NCBI RefSeq assembly: GCF_014164785.1
Contig: NZ_JACJFN010000003.1
Span: forward strand, 124,001 to 188,000
From: Aquipseudomonas guryensis
GTDB taxonomy: Bacteria > Pseudomonadota > Gammaproteobacteria > Pseudomonadales > Pseudomonadaceae
Direction: 5' to 3'
Length of the DNA: 64,000 bases
Made by a program: the position numbers and the translations under genes. Position 1 is the first letter of the stretch; each line of letters begins with the position of its first letter. Positions 29,703 through 38,852 of this stretch are shown here, in pieces. The notes below the pieces were generated by a model that was not told where the DNA came from, made no database searches, and saw only the letters and a program-made list of their open reading frames with translations.

Positions 29703-30614
29703 ATGATGACCCTGCGCCAGATCCGCCATTTCATCGCCGTCGCCGAGACCGGCTCGATCTCCGCCGCCGCCCAGGCGGTGTTCATTTCCCAATCGACCCT
29801 GACCCTGGCCATCCAGCAGCTGGAGGAAGAAATTGGCGTCAGCCTGTTCAACCGCCACGCCAAGGGCATGAGTCTGACCCACCAGGGCCATCAGTTCCTG
29901 CGCCAGGCGCACCTGATCCTGGCCACCGTGGATAATGCCAAGCGCAGCCTGCAGCAGAGTACCGATCAGGTCGCCGGCAGCCTGACCATCGGCGTGACCA
30001 GCCTGGTCGCCGGCTACTATCTGGCTGACTTGATCACCCGCTTCCAGCGCGCCTACCCCAATGTGCAGACCCGCGTGGTCGAGGACGAGCGCCCCTATAT
30101 CGAGCACCTGCTGGTCAGCGGCGAGATCGATGTCGGCGTGCTGATCCTCTCCAACCTGGAAGACCGCCACGCCCTGCAGACCGAAGTACTCACTCATTCG
30201 CCGCACCGCCTGTGGCTACCGGCACGGCATCCGCTACTGGAGCGCGACAGCATCAGCCTGGCCGATGTGGCCGGCGAGCCGCTGATCCAGCTCAACGCCG
30301 ACGAAATGGGCCTGCACACCCAGCGCATCTGGACCCGCGCCGGCCTGACGCCGCATGTGACCCTGCGCACCGCCTCGGTGGAAGCAGTGCGCAGCCTGGT
30401 GGCGGCCGGCCTCGGCCTGTCGATCCAGCCGGACATGACTTACCGACCCTGGTCGCTGGAAGGCGACATCATCGAGGCCCTGCCATTGGCCGACCTGAGC
30501 GAACCGCTGGATGTCGGCCTGGCCTGGCGCCGAGGCACGGCGCGACCTGCGCTGGTCGACCCATTTCTCACGGTGGCGCGCGAACAACCGCATAGCCGCA
30601 AGGTTTCGATTTAA
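29703..30614 (+). CDS. LysR-family transcriptional regulator
   Basis: A 303-aa regulator with winged helix-turn-helix (MTLRQIRHFIAVAETGSISAAAQAVF, residues 2-27) and a LysR substrate domain from about residue 90. It lies 101 nt upstream of the aldehyde dehydrogenase in the same direction, not divergent as is usual, so control of the dehydrogenase and importer genes is plausible but unproven. The ligand is unknown, possibly a polyamine or amine breakdown product. Confidence 0.88.
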   Translation: MMTLRQIRHFIAVAETGSISAAAQAVFISQSTLTLAIQQLEEEIGVSLFNRHAKGMSLTHQGHQFLRQAHLILATVDNAKRSLQQSTDQVAGSLTIGVTSLVAGYYLADLITRFQRAYPNVQTRVVEDERPYIEHLLVSGEIDVGVLILSNLEDRHALQTEVLTHSPHRLWLPARHPLLERDSISLADVAGEPLIQLNADEMGLHTQRIWTRAGLTPHVTLRTASVEAVRSLVAAGLGLSIQPDMTYRPWSLEGDIIEALPLADLSEPLDVGLAWRRGTARPALVDPFLTVAREQPHSRKVSI

Positions 30615-30715
30615 TCGAACGCTGCTTTCATTTTTTAGAATTTGTCGACCTCTGCGCCGGGCCCTAGTCTCTGTTCCTCATTGAGGCAGGCGTTCCGCGC
30701 AGTACTGGAGCCGCC

Positions 30716-32203
30716 ATGCAGGTAGAAACAAAAAGAAGAAATCCAAAAATGTCCGAACCCACCCTGTACAGCACATTGCTGATAGACGGCCAACTGGTCG
30801 CCGGGGAAGGTTTGGTCGAAGCCATCATCAATCCCGCCAGCGGCGAAGTGCTCACTGCCATAGCCGAAGCCTCGCTAGAGCAGGTCGAAGCCGCCGTGCA
30901 GGCCGCTCACCGCGCCTTCGTCGGCTGGTCACGCACCACCCCGGCACAACGCGCCACAGCGCTGCTGGCCATCGCCGACGCCATCGAGCAGAACGCCGAG
31001 CAACTGGCGCGCCTGGAGTCGCTGAACTGCGGCAAACCGCTGCACCTGGCGCGCCAGGACGATATCCCCGCCACGGCCGACGTATTCCGCTTCTTCGCCG
31101 GTGCCGTACGCTGCCAACAGGGCCAGCTGGCCGGCGAATACGTGCCCGGCCACACCAGCATGGTGCGCCGCGACCCGGTCGGTGTAGTCGCCTCCATCGC
31201 GCCATGGAACTACCCGCTGATGATGGCCGCGTGGAAGATCGCCCCGGCCCTGGCCGCCGGCAATACGCTGGTGTTCAAGCCCTCGGAACATACCCCGCTG
31301 TCGATCCTGGCGCTGGCCCCGGCGCTGGCGCAGATCCTCCCTCCCGGCGTGCTCAACATCGTCTGTGGCGGTGGCGAAGGCGTCGGCAGCCAGCTGGTTG
31401 GCCACCCGCGGGTGCGCATGGTGTCGCTGACCGGCGACATCGTCACCGGGCAGAAGATCCTGCAGAGCGCCGCACGCACCCTGAAACGCACGCACCTGGA
31501 ACTGGGCGGCAAGGCGCCGGTGATCGTCTGCAATGACGCCGATATCGAGGCGGTGGTTGAAGGCATCCGCACCCACGGCTACTACAACGCCGGCCAGGAC
31601 TGCACCGCCGCCTGCCGCATCTACGCCCAGGCCGGCATCCACGACCGCCTGGTGCGCGAGCTGGGCGACGCCGTGGCGAGCATCAGCTTCGCCCGCAAGA
31701 AGGACAGCGACAACGAGATCGGCCCGCTGATCAGCGCCCGCCAGCGCGACCGCGTGGCCAGCTTCGTCGAACGCGCCCTCGGCCAGCCGCATATCGAGCG
31801 GGTCACCGGCGCCGCCGCGCATTCCGGGGCCGGCTTCTATTACCAGCCGACCCTGCTGGCCGGCTGCAAGCAGAGCGATGAGATCGTCCAGCGCGAAGTG
31901 TTCGGCCCGGTGGTCACCGTCACCCGTTTCGACCAGTTGAGCCAGGCCGTGGACTGGGCCAACGACTCCGAGTACGGCCTGGCCAGCTCGGTATGGACGC
32001 AGAATCTGGACAAGGCCATGCAAGTTGCCGGGCGTCTGCAGTACGGCTGCACCTGGATCAACACCCATTTCATGCTGGCCAGCGAGATGCCCCACGGCGG
32101 GCTCAAACGCTCCGGCTATGGCAAGGATCTATCCAGCGACTCATTGCAGGATTACAGCGTGGTGCGCCACATCATGGCGCGCCACGGACAACAACTAGAC
32201 TGA
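30716..32203 (+). CDS. aldehyde dehydrogenase, PatD-like paralog
   Basis: A 495-aa NAD(P)-dependent aldehyde dehydrogenase similar in sequence to the PatD-like protein at 36.6 kb. It has [13 protein letters not shown] near residue 167, [10 protein letters not shown] (catalytic Glu), and [11 protein letters not shown] (catalytic Cys). GGAG lies before the ATG at 30716; an alternative ATG at 30749 gives a shorter N-terminus. An AAGAAGAA stretch (30733-30742), matching the Crc/Hfq AANAANAA motif, sits between the two starts. Likely oxidises an aminoaldehyde; exact substrate unknown. Confidence 0.88.
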   Translation: MQVETKRRNPKMSEPTLYSTLLIDGQLVAGEGLVEAIINPASGEVLTAIAEASLEQVEAAVQAAHRAFVGWSRTTPAQRATALLAIADAIEQNAEQLARLESLNCGKPLHLARQDDIPATADVFRFFAGAVRCQQGQLAGEYVPGHTSMVRRDPVGVVASIAPWNYPLMMAAWKIAPALAAGNTLVFKPSEHTPLSILALAPALAQILPPGVLNIVCGGGEGVGSQLVGHPRVRMVSLTGDIVTGQKILQSAARTLKRTHLELGGKAPVIVCNDADIEAVVEGIRTHGYYNAGQDCTAACRIYAQAGIHDRLVRELGDAVASISFARKKDSDNEIGPLISARQRDRVASFVERALGQPHIERVTGAAAHSGAGFYYQPTLLAGCKQSDEIVQREVFGPVVTVTRFDQLSQAVDWANDSEYGLASSVWTQNLDKAMQVAGRLQYGCTWINTHFMLASEMPHGGLKRSGYGKDLSSDSLQDYSVVRHIMARHGQQLD

Positions 32204-32279
32204 TCGATTACACCCGTTCGGCAGCGGTATCGCCGACATTTTGCTGCCCAATAACAGTCCATAAGAAGAGGGAATCCCG

Positions 32280-33431
32280 ATGTCCGCGCATAAAACCGCA
32301 GTGCTCAGTGCACTGGCCACCGCTCTGCTCGCCGCAGGCGCCGCCCAGGCCGCCGAACCGCTGAAAACCCTCGGCGCTGCCGAAGGCCAGCTCGACATCA
32401 TCGCCTGGCCCGGCTACATCGAGCGTGGCGAAACCGACAAGAATTACGATTGGGTAACCCAGTTCGAGAAGGACAGCGGCTGCAAGGTCAACGTCAAGAC
32501 CGCCGCCACCTCCGACGAGATGGTCAGCCTGATGGCCAAGGGCGGCTACGACCTGGTCACCGCCTCCGGTGACGCCTCGCTGCGCCTGATCGCCGGCAAG
32601 CGCGTGCAGCCGGTCAATATCGACCTGATCCCCAGCTGGAAGAATGTCGATAGCCGCCTGCAGAATTCGCCCTGGCACGTAGTCGACGGCCAGCACTACG
32701 GCACCCCGTACCAGTGGGGCCCGAACGTGCTGATGTACAGCACCACGCTGTTCAAGGAAGCGCCGACCAGCTGGAAAGTGGTGTTCGAAGAGCAGACCCT
32801 GGCCGACGGCAAGAGCAACAAGGGCCGCGTGCAGGCCTACGACGGCCCGATCTACATCGCTGACGCCGCCCTGTACCTGAAGGCCACCAAGCCGGAGCTG
32901 GGCATCACCGACCCCTACCTGCTCGACGAGACCCAGTACGCCGCCGTGCTGGAAGTGCTGCGCGCCCAGCAGCCGCTGATCCACCGCTACTGGCACGACG
33001 TCACCGTGCAGATGAACGACTTCAAGAACGAAGGCGTGGTCGCCTCTGGTGCCTGGCCGTATCAGGTCAACGCACTGCAACTGGAGAAACAGCCGATCGC
33101 CTCCACCGTACCGGTAGAAGGCGCCACTGGCTGGGCCGACACCACCATGCTGCACGCCGAAGCCAAGCACCCGGTCTGCGCCTACAAGTGGATGGACTGG
33201 TCGCTGCAACCCAAGGTGCAGGGCGACCTGGCTTCCTGGTTCGGCTCGGTGCCAGCCGTACCGGCCGCGTGCGAAGGCAACGCGCTGCTCGGCGCCGAAG
33301 GCTGCAAGACCAACGGCTTCGACAACTTCGAGAAGATCGCCTTCTGGAAAACCCCGCAGGCCGAGGGCGGCAAGTACGTGCCTTATAGCCGCTGGACCCA
33401 GGACTACATCGCCATCATGGGCGGCAGATAA
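32280..33431 (+). CDS. polyamine ABC transporter substrate-binding protein (YdcS-like)
   Basis: A 383-aa periplasmic solute-binding protein. The signal peptide ends near AAQA-A, residue 25. The mature sequence begins the spermidine/putrescine-type fold: LDIIAWPGYIERG, TSDEMVSLMAKGGYDLV, PYQWGPNVLMYS, and FVPYSRW-like end. It resembles E. coli YdcS. A REP and a separate inverted repeat separate it from the downstream ATPase, likely to allow higher expression of the binding protein than of the membrane part. Confidence 0.87.
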   Translation: MSAHKTAVLSALATALLAAGAAQAAEPLKTLGAAEGQLDIIAWPGYIERGETDKNYDWVTQFEKDSGCKVNVKTAATSDEMVSLMAKGGYDLVTASGDASLRLIAGKRVQPVNIDLIPSWKNVDSRLQNSPWHVVDGQHYGTPYQWGPNVLMYSTTLFKEAPTSWKVVFEEQTLADGKSNKGRVQAYDGPIYIADAALYLKATKPELGITDPYLLDETQYAAVLEVLRAQQPLIHRYWHDVTVQMNDFKNEGVVASGAWPYQVNALQLEKQPIASTVPVEGATGWADTTMLHAEAKHPVCAYKWMDWSLQPKVQGDLASWFGSVPAVPAACEGNALLGAEGCKTNGFDNFEKIAFWKTPQAEGGKYVPYSRWTQDYIAIMGGR

Positions 33432-33485
33432 CTCGCTGAGCTGATGAGGCGCGAGCAACCACGCGAGTAGTGCCGCCACCCTCAC

Positions 33486-33560
33486 CTGTAGGAGCCAGCT
33501 TGCTGGCGATCCTGCTGTCCGTCCGCAAGAGCGGATCGCCAGCAGCAGGCAATGAGCGGT
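33486..33560. repeat. REP element downstream of the binding-protein gene
   Basis: The 25-mer at 33486-33510 is identical to the REP arm at 20052-20076. A degenerate inverted partner (ATCGCCAGCAGCAGG) follows near 33535-33549. Such elements in intercistronic space often stabilise upstream mRNA. Confidence 0.8.
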
Positions 33561-33603
33561 ACAGCCTGCCTCAGCCTGCACACCCCCAGTTTTCACCGTT
33601 GTA

Positions 33604-33667
33604 CATCCACCACCGACTCTCCCGTCTTGTGTCGGCAAACCCAACCCGGGCGAGACGGTGGTGGATG
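33604..33667. repeat. 64-bp inverted repeat before the ABC ATPase gene
   Basis: CATCCACCACCG (33604-33615) and CGGTGGTGGATG (33656-33667) are perfect 12-bp arms; TCTCCCG and CGGGCGAGA extend the stem inward. It ends 24 nt before the ATPase start, so the RNA hairpin lies just upstream of its ribosome site. Confidence 0.75.
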
Positions 33668-33690
33668 GCTTTTATCCTGGAGCTCGTGAA

Positions 33691-34719
33691 ATGACCCTTG
33701 CAGTGCAATTTACCGATGTGTCCCGCGCGTTCGGCGACGTCAAAGCCGTCGACCGGGTGTCCATCGACATCCAGGATGGCGAATTCTTCTCCATGCTCGG
33801 CCCTTCCGGCTCGGGCAAAACCACCTGCCTGCGCCTGATCGCCGGCTTCGAGCAGCCCAGCGCTGGCTCCATTCGTATTCATGGCGTGGAGGCCGTGGGC
33901 CTTGCGCCCTACCGGCGCGACGTCAACACGGTGTTCCAGGATTACGCCCTGTTCCCGCACATGAACGTGCTGGAAAACGTCGCCTACGGCCTCAAGGTCA
34001 AAGGTGTCGGTAAAGCCGAGCGTCTGGCCCGTGCCGAAGAGTCCCTGGCCCTGGTCGCCCTAGGCGGCTACGGTTCGCGCAAACCGGCGCAATTGTCCGG
34101 CGGCCAGCGTCAGCGCGTGGCCCTGGCCCGCGCCCTGGTCAACCGCCCACGTGTACTGCTGCTTGATGAGCCGCTCGGCGCGCTGGATCTCAAGCTGCGC
34201 GAGCAGATGCAGAGCGAGCTGAAAAAGCTGCAGCGCCAGCTCGGCATCACCTTCATCTTCGTCACCCACGACCAGAGCGAAGCGCTGTCCATGTCGGATC
34301 GCGTGGCGGTGTTCAACAAGGGCCGCATCGAGCAGGTCGACACTCCGCGCAACCTGTACATGAAGCCGGCTACCCCTTTCGTCGCCGAATTCGTCGGCAC
34401 CAGCAACGTGCTCAAGGGTGAGCTGGCCGCGCGTATCAATGGTTCGCCACAGCCGATTTCGATCCGTCCCGAGCACACCCGCCTGAGCACTGGCGAAGCG
34501 CTGGGCAGCGACGAAGTGGAAATCAGCGGCCTGTTGCACGACATCCAGTACCAGGGCGCCTCGACCCGTTTCGAGATCCAGCTGGAGAACGGCCAGAACT
34601 TCTGCGTCAGCCAGGCCAACAACCAATGGCAACTGGGCGATGCGCCGGTGCAGCCGGGCCAGCGGGTCAGCGCGCGCTGGGCGCGTGGCGCCATGGTCGG
34701 CTTGCGCGAGGACGTGTGA
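33691..34719 (+). CDS. polyamine ABC transporter ATP-binding protein (YdcT/PotA-like)
   Basis: A 342-aa ATPase of the spermidine/putrescine importer family. Walker A is GPSGSGKTT (about 37-45), the signature LSGGQRQRVALARAL follows, and Walker B reads LLLDEPLGALD. A C-terminal TOBE-type domain follows (about 250-342). GGAG at 8 nt favours the ATG at 33691 over the in-frame upstream codon. The first permease starts 2 nt after the stop, so the genes form an operon. Confidence 0.92.
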   Translation: MTLAVQFTDVSRAFGDVKAVDRVSIDIQDGEFFSMLGPSGSGKTTCLRLIAGFEQPSAGSIRIHGVEAVGLAPYRRDVNTVFQDYALFPHMNVLENVAYGLKVKGVGKAERLARAEESLALVALGGYGSRKPAQLSGGQRQRVALARALVNRPRVLLLDEPLGALDLKLREQMQSELKKLQRQLGITFIFVTHDQSEALSMSDRVAVFNKGRIEQVDTPRNLYMKPATPFVAEFVGTSNVLKGELAARINGSPQPISIRPEHTRLSTGEALGSDEVEISGLLHDIQYQGASTRFEIQLENGQNFCVSQANNQWQLGDAPVQPGQRVSARWARGAMVGLREDV

Positions 34720-34720
34720 G

Positions 34721-35665
34721 ATGAGCCAGACCCTCACCCTCGACCACAGCGGCGGCGGCCTGATGCGCCGGCTGTCCGACCTGCTCTACCGCAAGCCCAC
34801 GCTGTACCTGTCGATGCTGCTGATTCCGCCGCTGCTGTGGTTCGGCGCGGTGTACCTGGGTTCGTTGCTGACCCTGTTGTGGCAGGGTTTCTATACCTTC
34901 GACGACTTCAGCATGACGGTCACCCCGGACCTCACGCTGGCCAACTTCGCCGCGCTGTTCCAGGCGGCCAACTTCGACATCATCCTGCGCACCGTCGGCA
35001 TGGCTGTGGCCGTATCGATCGCCAGCGCCCTGGTGGCCTTCCCCATCGCCTACTACATGGCGCGCTACACCACGGGCAAAACCAAGGCGTTCTTTTACAT
35101 CGCGGTGATGCTGCCGATGTGGGCCAGCTACATCGTCAAGGCCTATGCCTGGACCCTGTTGCTGGCCAAGGGTGGCGTGGCCATGTGGTTCATCCAGGCG
35201 CTGCACCTGCAGCCGCTGCTGGAGCTGATCCTCGGCATCCCCGGCGTGGGCGGCAATACCCTGTCGACCTCGCACCTGGGGCGCTTCCTGGTGTTCGTCT
35301 ACATCTGGCTGCCGTTCATGATCCTGCCGATCCAGGCCTCACTGGAACGCCTGCCGCCCTCCTTGCTGCAGGCTTCCGCCGACCTCGGTGCCAAGCCCCG
35401 ACAGACCTTCATGCAGGTGATCCTGCCGCTGTCGATCCCAGGCATCGCCGCCGGCTCGATCTTCACTTTCAGCCTGACCCTCGGCGACTTCATCGTGCCG
35501 CAGCTGGTGGGGCCGCCCGGCTTCTTCATCGGCAACATGGTGTATTCGCAGCAGGGCTCGATCGGCAACATGCCTATGGCCGCCGCCTTCACCCTGGTAC
35601 CGATCGTGTTGATCGCCGTCTACCTTTCCATCGTCAAACGCCTGGGGGCCTTCGATGCGCTCTAA
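34721..35665 (+). CDS. polyamine ABC transporter permease (YdcU/PotB-like)
   Basis: A 314-aa inner-membrane permease, six or more TM helices. The cytoplasmic EAA-type loop that contacts the ATPase reads [20 protein letters not shown] (about 205-225). It belongs to the binding-protein-dependent transport family of PotB. The start overlaps the end of the ATPase (TGAGATG) and its own end overlaps the next permease by 11 nt. Confidence 0.92.
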   Translation: MSQTLTLDHSGGGLMRRLSDLLYRKPTLYLSMLLIPPLLWFGAVYLGSLLTLLWQGFYTFDDFSMTVTPDLTLANFAALFQAANFDIILRTVGMAVAVSIASALVAFPIAYYMARYTTGKTKAFFYIAVMLPMWASYIVKAYAWTLLLAKGGVAMWFIQALHLQPLLELILGIPGVGGNTLSTSHLGRFLVFVYIWLPFMILPIQASLERLPPSLLQASADLGAKPRQTFMQVILPLSIPGIAAGSIFTFSLTLGDFIVPQLVGPPGFFIGNMVYSQQGSIGNMPMAAAFTLVPIVLIAVYLSIVKRLGAFDAL

Positions 35666-36479
35666 AGTCGAAAAGCACGGGGATCAAGCCTCCTGGGGTC
35701 TGAAACTGGCCGCCTGGGGCGGGCTGGTGTTTCTGCACTTCCCGATCCTGATCATCTTCATGTACGCCTTCAACACCGAGAGCGCGGGCTTCAGCTTTCC
35801 GCCTCAAGGCTTCACCCTGAACTGGTTCAGCGTGGCCCTGGCGCGCCCGGACGTGCTGGAGGCGATCAAGCTGTCGGCGCAGATCGCCGCCCTGGCCACG
35901 CTGGTGGCGATGATCCTCGGTACCCTGGCAGCCGCCGCGCTGTATCGCCGCGACTTCTTCGGCAAGGAAAGCATCTCCATGCTGCTGATCCTGCCGATAG
36001 CCCTACCCGGCATCATCACCGGCCTGGCACTGCTGGCGGCGTTCAAGAGTTTCGGCATCGAGCCGGGCTTCCTGACCATCGTCATCGGCCATGCCACCTT
36101 CTGCGTGGTGATCGTCTACAACAACGTCATCGCCCGCTTTCGCCGCACCAGCCACAGCCTGATCGAGGCCAGCATGGACCTGGGCGCCGATGGCTGGCAG
36201 ACCTTCCGCTACATCGTCCTGCCCAACCTCGGCTCGGCCCTACTGGCTGGCGGCATGCTGGCCTTCGCCTTGTCGTTCGACGAGATCATCGTCACCACCT
36301 TCACCGCCGGCCACGAGCGCACCCTGCCGCTGTGGCTGCTCAACCAGCTGTCACGCCCGCGCGATGTGCCGGTGACCAACGTGGTGGCGATGCTGGTGAT
36401 GCTCGTGACCATGCTGCCGATTCTCGGCGCCTACTACCTGACCAAGGGCGGCGAAGGCGTGGCCGGTAGCGGCAAGTAA
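35655..36479 (+). CDS. polyamine ABC transporter permease (YdcV/PotC-like)
   Basis: A 274-aa permease, second membrane subunit. TM segments begin [14 protein letters not shown]; the EAA loop is [20 protein letters not shown] (about 165-184). It overlaps the upstream permease by 11 nt, giving tight coupling. A CCCTCTCCC-type palindrome (36486-36525) lies between it and the dehydrogenase gene. Confidence 0.92.
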   Translation: MRSKVEKHGDQASWGLKLAAWGGLVFLHFPILIIFMYAFNTESAGFSFPPQGFTLNWFSVALARPDVLEAIKLSAQIAALATLVAMILGTLAAAALYRRDFFGKESISMLLILPIALPGIITGLALLAAFKSFGIEPGFLTIVIGHATFCVVIVYNNVIARFRRTSHSLIEASMDLGADGWQTFRYIVLPNLGSALLAGGMLAFALSFDEIIVTTFTAGHERTLPLWLLNQLSRPRDVPVTNVVAMLVMLVTMLPILGAYYLTKGGEGVAGSGK

Positions 36480-36483
36480 GGCT

Positions 36484-36528
36484 TCTCCCCTCTCCCGCTT
36501 GCGGGAAAGGGGCCGGGGGAGAGGGCCA
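36484..36528. repeat. CCCTCTCCC-type intergenic palindrome
   Basis: CTCTCCCGCTTGCGGGAAAGGGG followed by a GGGGGAGAGGG block gives nested inverted repeats (CCCGC/GCGGG and CCCTCTC/GAGAGGG), similar to the hairpin after mexL. It may attenuate or process the transcript between the permease and patD. Confidence 0.55.
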
Positions 36529-36575
36529 GCCTCCCCCCTCACTTTTTCATGCAACTCCATAACGAGGGAAACGCG

Positions 36576-38000
36576 ATGCAAACCAAACTGCTGATCAATG
36601 GCCAGCTGGTCGCTGGCGAAGGCGCCGCGCAGGCCGTGCTCAACCCGTCCCTCGGCACCACCCTGGTGGAAATCCGCGAAGCCACGCCGGAGCAGGTCGA
36701 CGCCGCCGTACGCGCCGCCGATGCGGCCTTCGACAGCTGGTCGCAGACCACGCCCAAGGACCGCGCCACCCTGCTGCTGCAGTTGGCCGACAAGATCGAC
36801 GCCCACGCCGAGGAACTCGCCCGCCTGGAGTCCAACAACTGCGGCAAGCCTTACAGCGCTGCACTGAACGACGAACTGCCGGCCATCGCCGACGTGTTCC
36901 GCTTCTTCGCCGGCGCCAGCCGGGTGATGAGCGGCTCGGCGGCCGGTGAATACCTGCCGGGGCATACCTCGATGATTCGCCGTGACCCGCTGGGTGTGAT
37001 CGCCTCCATCGCGCCGTGGAACTACCCGCTGATGATGGCCGCCTGGAAACTCGGCCCGGCACTGGCCGCAGGCAACTGCGTGGTGCTCAAACCATCTGAA
37101 CAGACTCCGCTGACTGCGCTGAAACTGGCCGAATTCCTCGCCGAGATCTTCCCCGCCGGTGTGGTCAACATAGTCTTCGGCCGCGGCCCGAGCGTCGGCG
37201 CGCCGCTGACCACTCACCCGAAAGTGCGCATGGTCTCGCTGACCGGCTCGATCCCAACCGGTTCGGCCATCATCAGCAGCACCGCCGACACCGTGAAGCG
37301 CATGCACATGGAACTGGGCGGCAAAGCCCCGGTAATCATCTTCGACGACGCCGACATCGACGCCGCCGTGGAAGGCATCCGCACCTTCGGCTTCTACAAC
37401 GCCGGCCAGGACTGCACGGCCGCCTGCCGCATCTACGCGCAGAAAGGTATCTATGAGCAGTTCGTGGCCAAGCTTGGCGCGGCCGTGAGCAGCATCAAGT
37501 ACGGCCTGCAGGATGACGAAAGCACAGAGCTTGGCCCGCTGATCACCGAACAGCACCGCCAGAAAGTCGTGGGCATGGTCGACCGGGCCAAGGCCCTGCC
37601 GCATATCCAGGTGGTGACCGGCGGCAAGGCGGTCGACGGGCCCGGTTTCTTCTTCGAGCCGACCGTGCTCGCTGGCGCCCGCCAGGACGACGAAATCGTG
37701 CGCCGCGAAGTGTTCGGCCCGGTGGTCTCGGTCACCCCGTTCGACGACGAAGCGCAGGTACTGGCCTGGGCCAACGACTCCGACTACGGTCTGGCCTCCT
37801 CGCTGTGGACCCGCGATGTCGGCCGCGCCCATCGCCTCTCTGCGCGTTTGCAGTACGGCTGCACCTGGGTCAACACCCACTTCATGCTGGTCAGCGAAAT
37901 GCCCCATGGCGGGGTGAAGCTGTCCGGCTACGGCAAGGACATGTCCATGTACGGACTGGAGGACTACACGGCGATCCGCCACGTGATGTTCAAACACTGA
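36576..38000 (+). CDS. patD: gamma-aminobutyraldehyde dehydrogenase PatD-like
   Basis: A 474-aa NAD-dependent dehydrogenase closely matching E. coli PatD (YdcW) in my recollection: [16 protein letters not shown] start, [54 protein letters not shown] with catalytic Cys, and a C-terminal [13 protein letters not shown]. It oxidises 4-aminobutanal to GABA in putrescine breakdown. The ATG at 36576 has GAGGG at a good distance. Linked to the YdcSTUV-type importer, as in E. coli. The stop abuts repeat copy C. Confidence 0.9.
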   Translation: MQTKLLINGQLVAGEGAAQAVLNPSLGTTLVEIREATPEQVDAAVRAADAAFDSWSQTTPKDRATLLLQLADKIDAHAEELARLESNNCGKPYSAALNDELPAIADVFRFFAGASRVMSGSAAGEYLPGHTSMIRRDPLGVIASIAPWNYPLMMAAWKLGPALAAGNCVVLKPSEQTPLTALKLAEFLAEIFPAGVVNIVFGRGPSVGAPLTTHPKVRMVSLTGSIPTGSAIISSTADTVKRMHMELGGKAPVIIFDDADIDAAVEGIRTFGFYNAGQDCTAACRIYAQKGIYEQFVAKLGAAVSSIKYGLQDDESTELGPLITEQHRQKVVGMVDRAKALPHIQVVTGGKAVDGPGFFFEPTVLAGARQDDEIVRREVFGPVVSVTPFDDEAQVLAWANDSDYGLASSLWTRDVGRAHRLSARLQYGCTWVNTHFMLVSEMPHGGVKLSGYGKDMSMYGLEDYTAIRHVMFKH

Positions 38001-38122
38001 TTTGGGCTACTGCGCTCAGCCGGGCGTTGTTGGCCAGAACCTCGAAATGCTCATGTACTCCAGTACATTCCGCTTTCTCGGCTCTGGCCGCCTAGCCCGG
38101 CAGTCGCTCGCTACGCCCAAAT
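38000..38122. repeat. stop-codon-associated palindromic repeat, copy C
   Basis: A 123-bp imperfect palindrome bounded by ATTTGGGC and GCCCAAAT. Its centre is ATGTACTCCAGTACAT (38053-38068). On the reverse strand it reads GGCCAGAGCCGAGAAAGCGG, GTACATGAGCATTTCGAGG, aligning with copies A and B. Its first base is the last base of the patD stop codon. Confidence 0.75.
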
Positions 38123-38167
38123 CGCTCCGATTTTTCCACCCCCGAAAATCAGCTGGAGCAATAAGAA

Positions 38168-38644
38168 ATGCACAACGTACTCCGCAATATCGGTTTCCTC
38201 GCCCTGTTCGCCTGCGCCGGCCTGGCCCAGGCGGCGGATGATGCCAAGGCCATCGTCGCTGGCTACATGGCCGCCTGGAACGCTCATGATGCTGACAAGG
38301 CCGGAGAGTTCCTCGCCGAGGATGCCGAGTATTACGACGTCACCGTCGGCACCGCACAGAAAGGCCGCGCCGCAGCCCGCGACAACGTGATCAAGGTGTT
38401 CGTCGGCGCAATCCCAGACCTGAAGTGGGAGATGACTGGCGCGCCGATCGTCAGCGCCGACGGTATCGCTTTCCAGTGGGTATTCAGTGGTACCAACACT
38501 GGCAACTGGAGCGCGGAAACCCCGGCAACTGGCAAGCCAGTGAAGTTCGAAGGGGTCAGTTTCATCCGCATCAAGGACGGCAAGATTGCCTACCAGGGCG
38601 ACTACTACGACGCACTTGGCTTCAACAAGCAGCTCGGCTGGTAG
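38168..38644 (+). CDS. secreted SnoaL-like (NTF2-fold) protein
   Basis: A 158-aa protein with a signal peptide ending LAQA-A (about residue 22). The mature part resembles SnoaL-like polyketide cyclase/ester-cyclase proteins of the NTF2 fold: YMAAWNAHDADKAGEFLAED, AARDNVIKVFVGAIPDLKWE and a terminal FIRIKDGKIAYQGDYYD. Its physiological substrate is not evident. A strong terminator follows; repeat C separates it from patD, so it may have its own promoter or be part of the same transcript. Confidence 0.8.
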   Translation: MHNVLRNIGFLALFACAGLAQAADDAKAIVAGYMAAWNAHDADKAGEFLAEDAEYYDVTVGTAQKGRAAARDNVIKVFVGAIPDLKWEMTGAPIVSADGIAFQWVFSGTNTGNWSAETPATGKPVKFEGVSFIRIKDGKIAYQGDYYDALGFNKQLGW

Positions 38645-38658
38645 TCTCGCCAGCAACC

Positions 38659-38687
38659 CACAACCCCGGCCACGTGCCGGGGTTGTG
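38659..38687 (+). terminator. strong hairpin after the SnoaL-like gene
   Basis: CACAACCCCGGC and GCCGGGGTTGTG form a perfect 12-bp stem with a CACGT loop, 14 nt past the stop. Only a short T-rich tail (CATTTATGG) follows. Confidence 0.75.
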
Positions 38688-38852
38688 CATTTATGGTGAT
38701 TATTCCGGCGATCTGCGGTGAAAAGTTGTGCAAAAAGTGGCCAGCGTCACAGTCCGGGCCTAGGCGCTGGCAATTGCGCGCCGATAGGATGACGGCATAA
38801 CGATAAACGGCAGCCATCCCGGTTAGCCAATAAAGCAGAAGCGCCCCTCACT

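Noticed and set aside
29635..30630. Shared GAACGC...TTTCA words before the LysR gene (29635-29645) and the dehydrogenase (30617-30630)
   Set aside because: Too short, the spacing differs (GC inserted), and it lacks the T-N11-A symmetry expected of a LysR site, so chance is a sufficient explanation.
32208..33644. Leftward open frame of 478 codons opposite the polyamine binding protein
   Set aside because: Antisense shadow of a clear periplasmic binding protein; no signal or motif on that strand.
36351..37997. Long leftward open frame of 548 codons opposite patD and the second permease
   Set aside because: It is antisense to two well-supported genes, and its His/Asp/Gly/Val-rich composition is typical of shadow frames in high-GC DNA. 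No family motif is visible.
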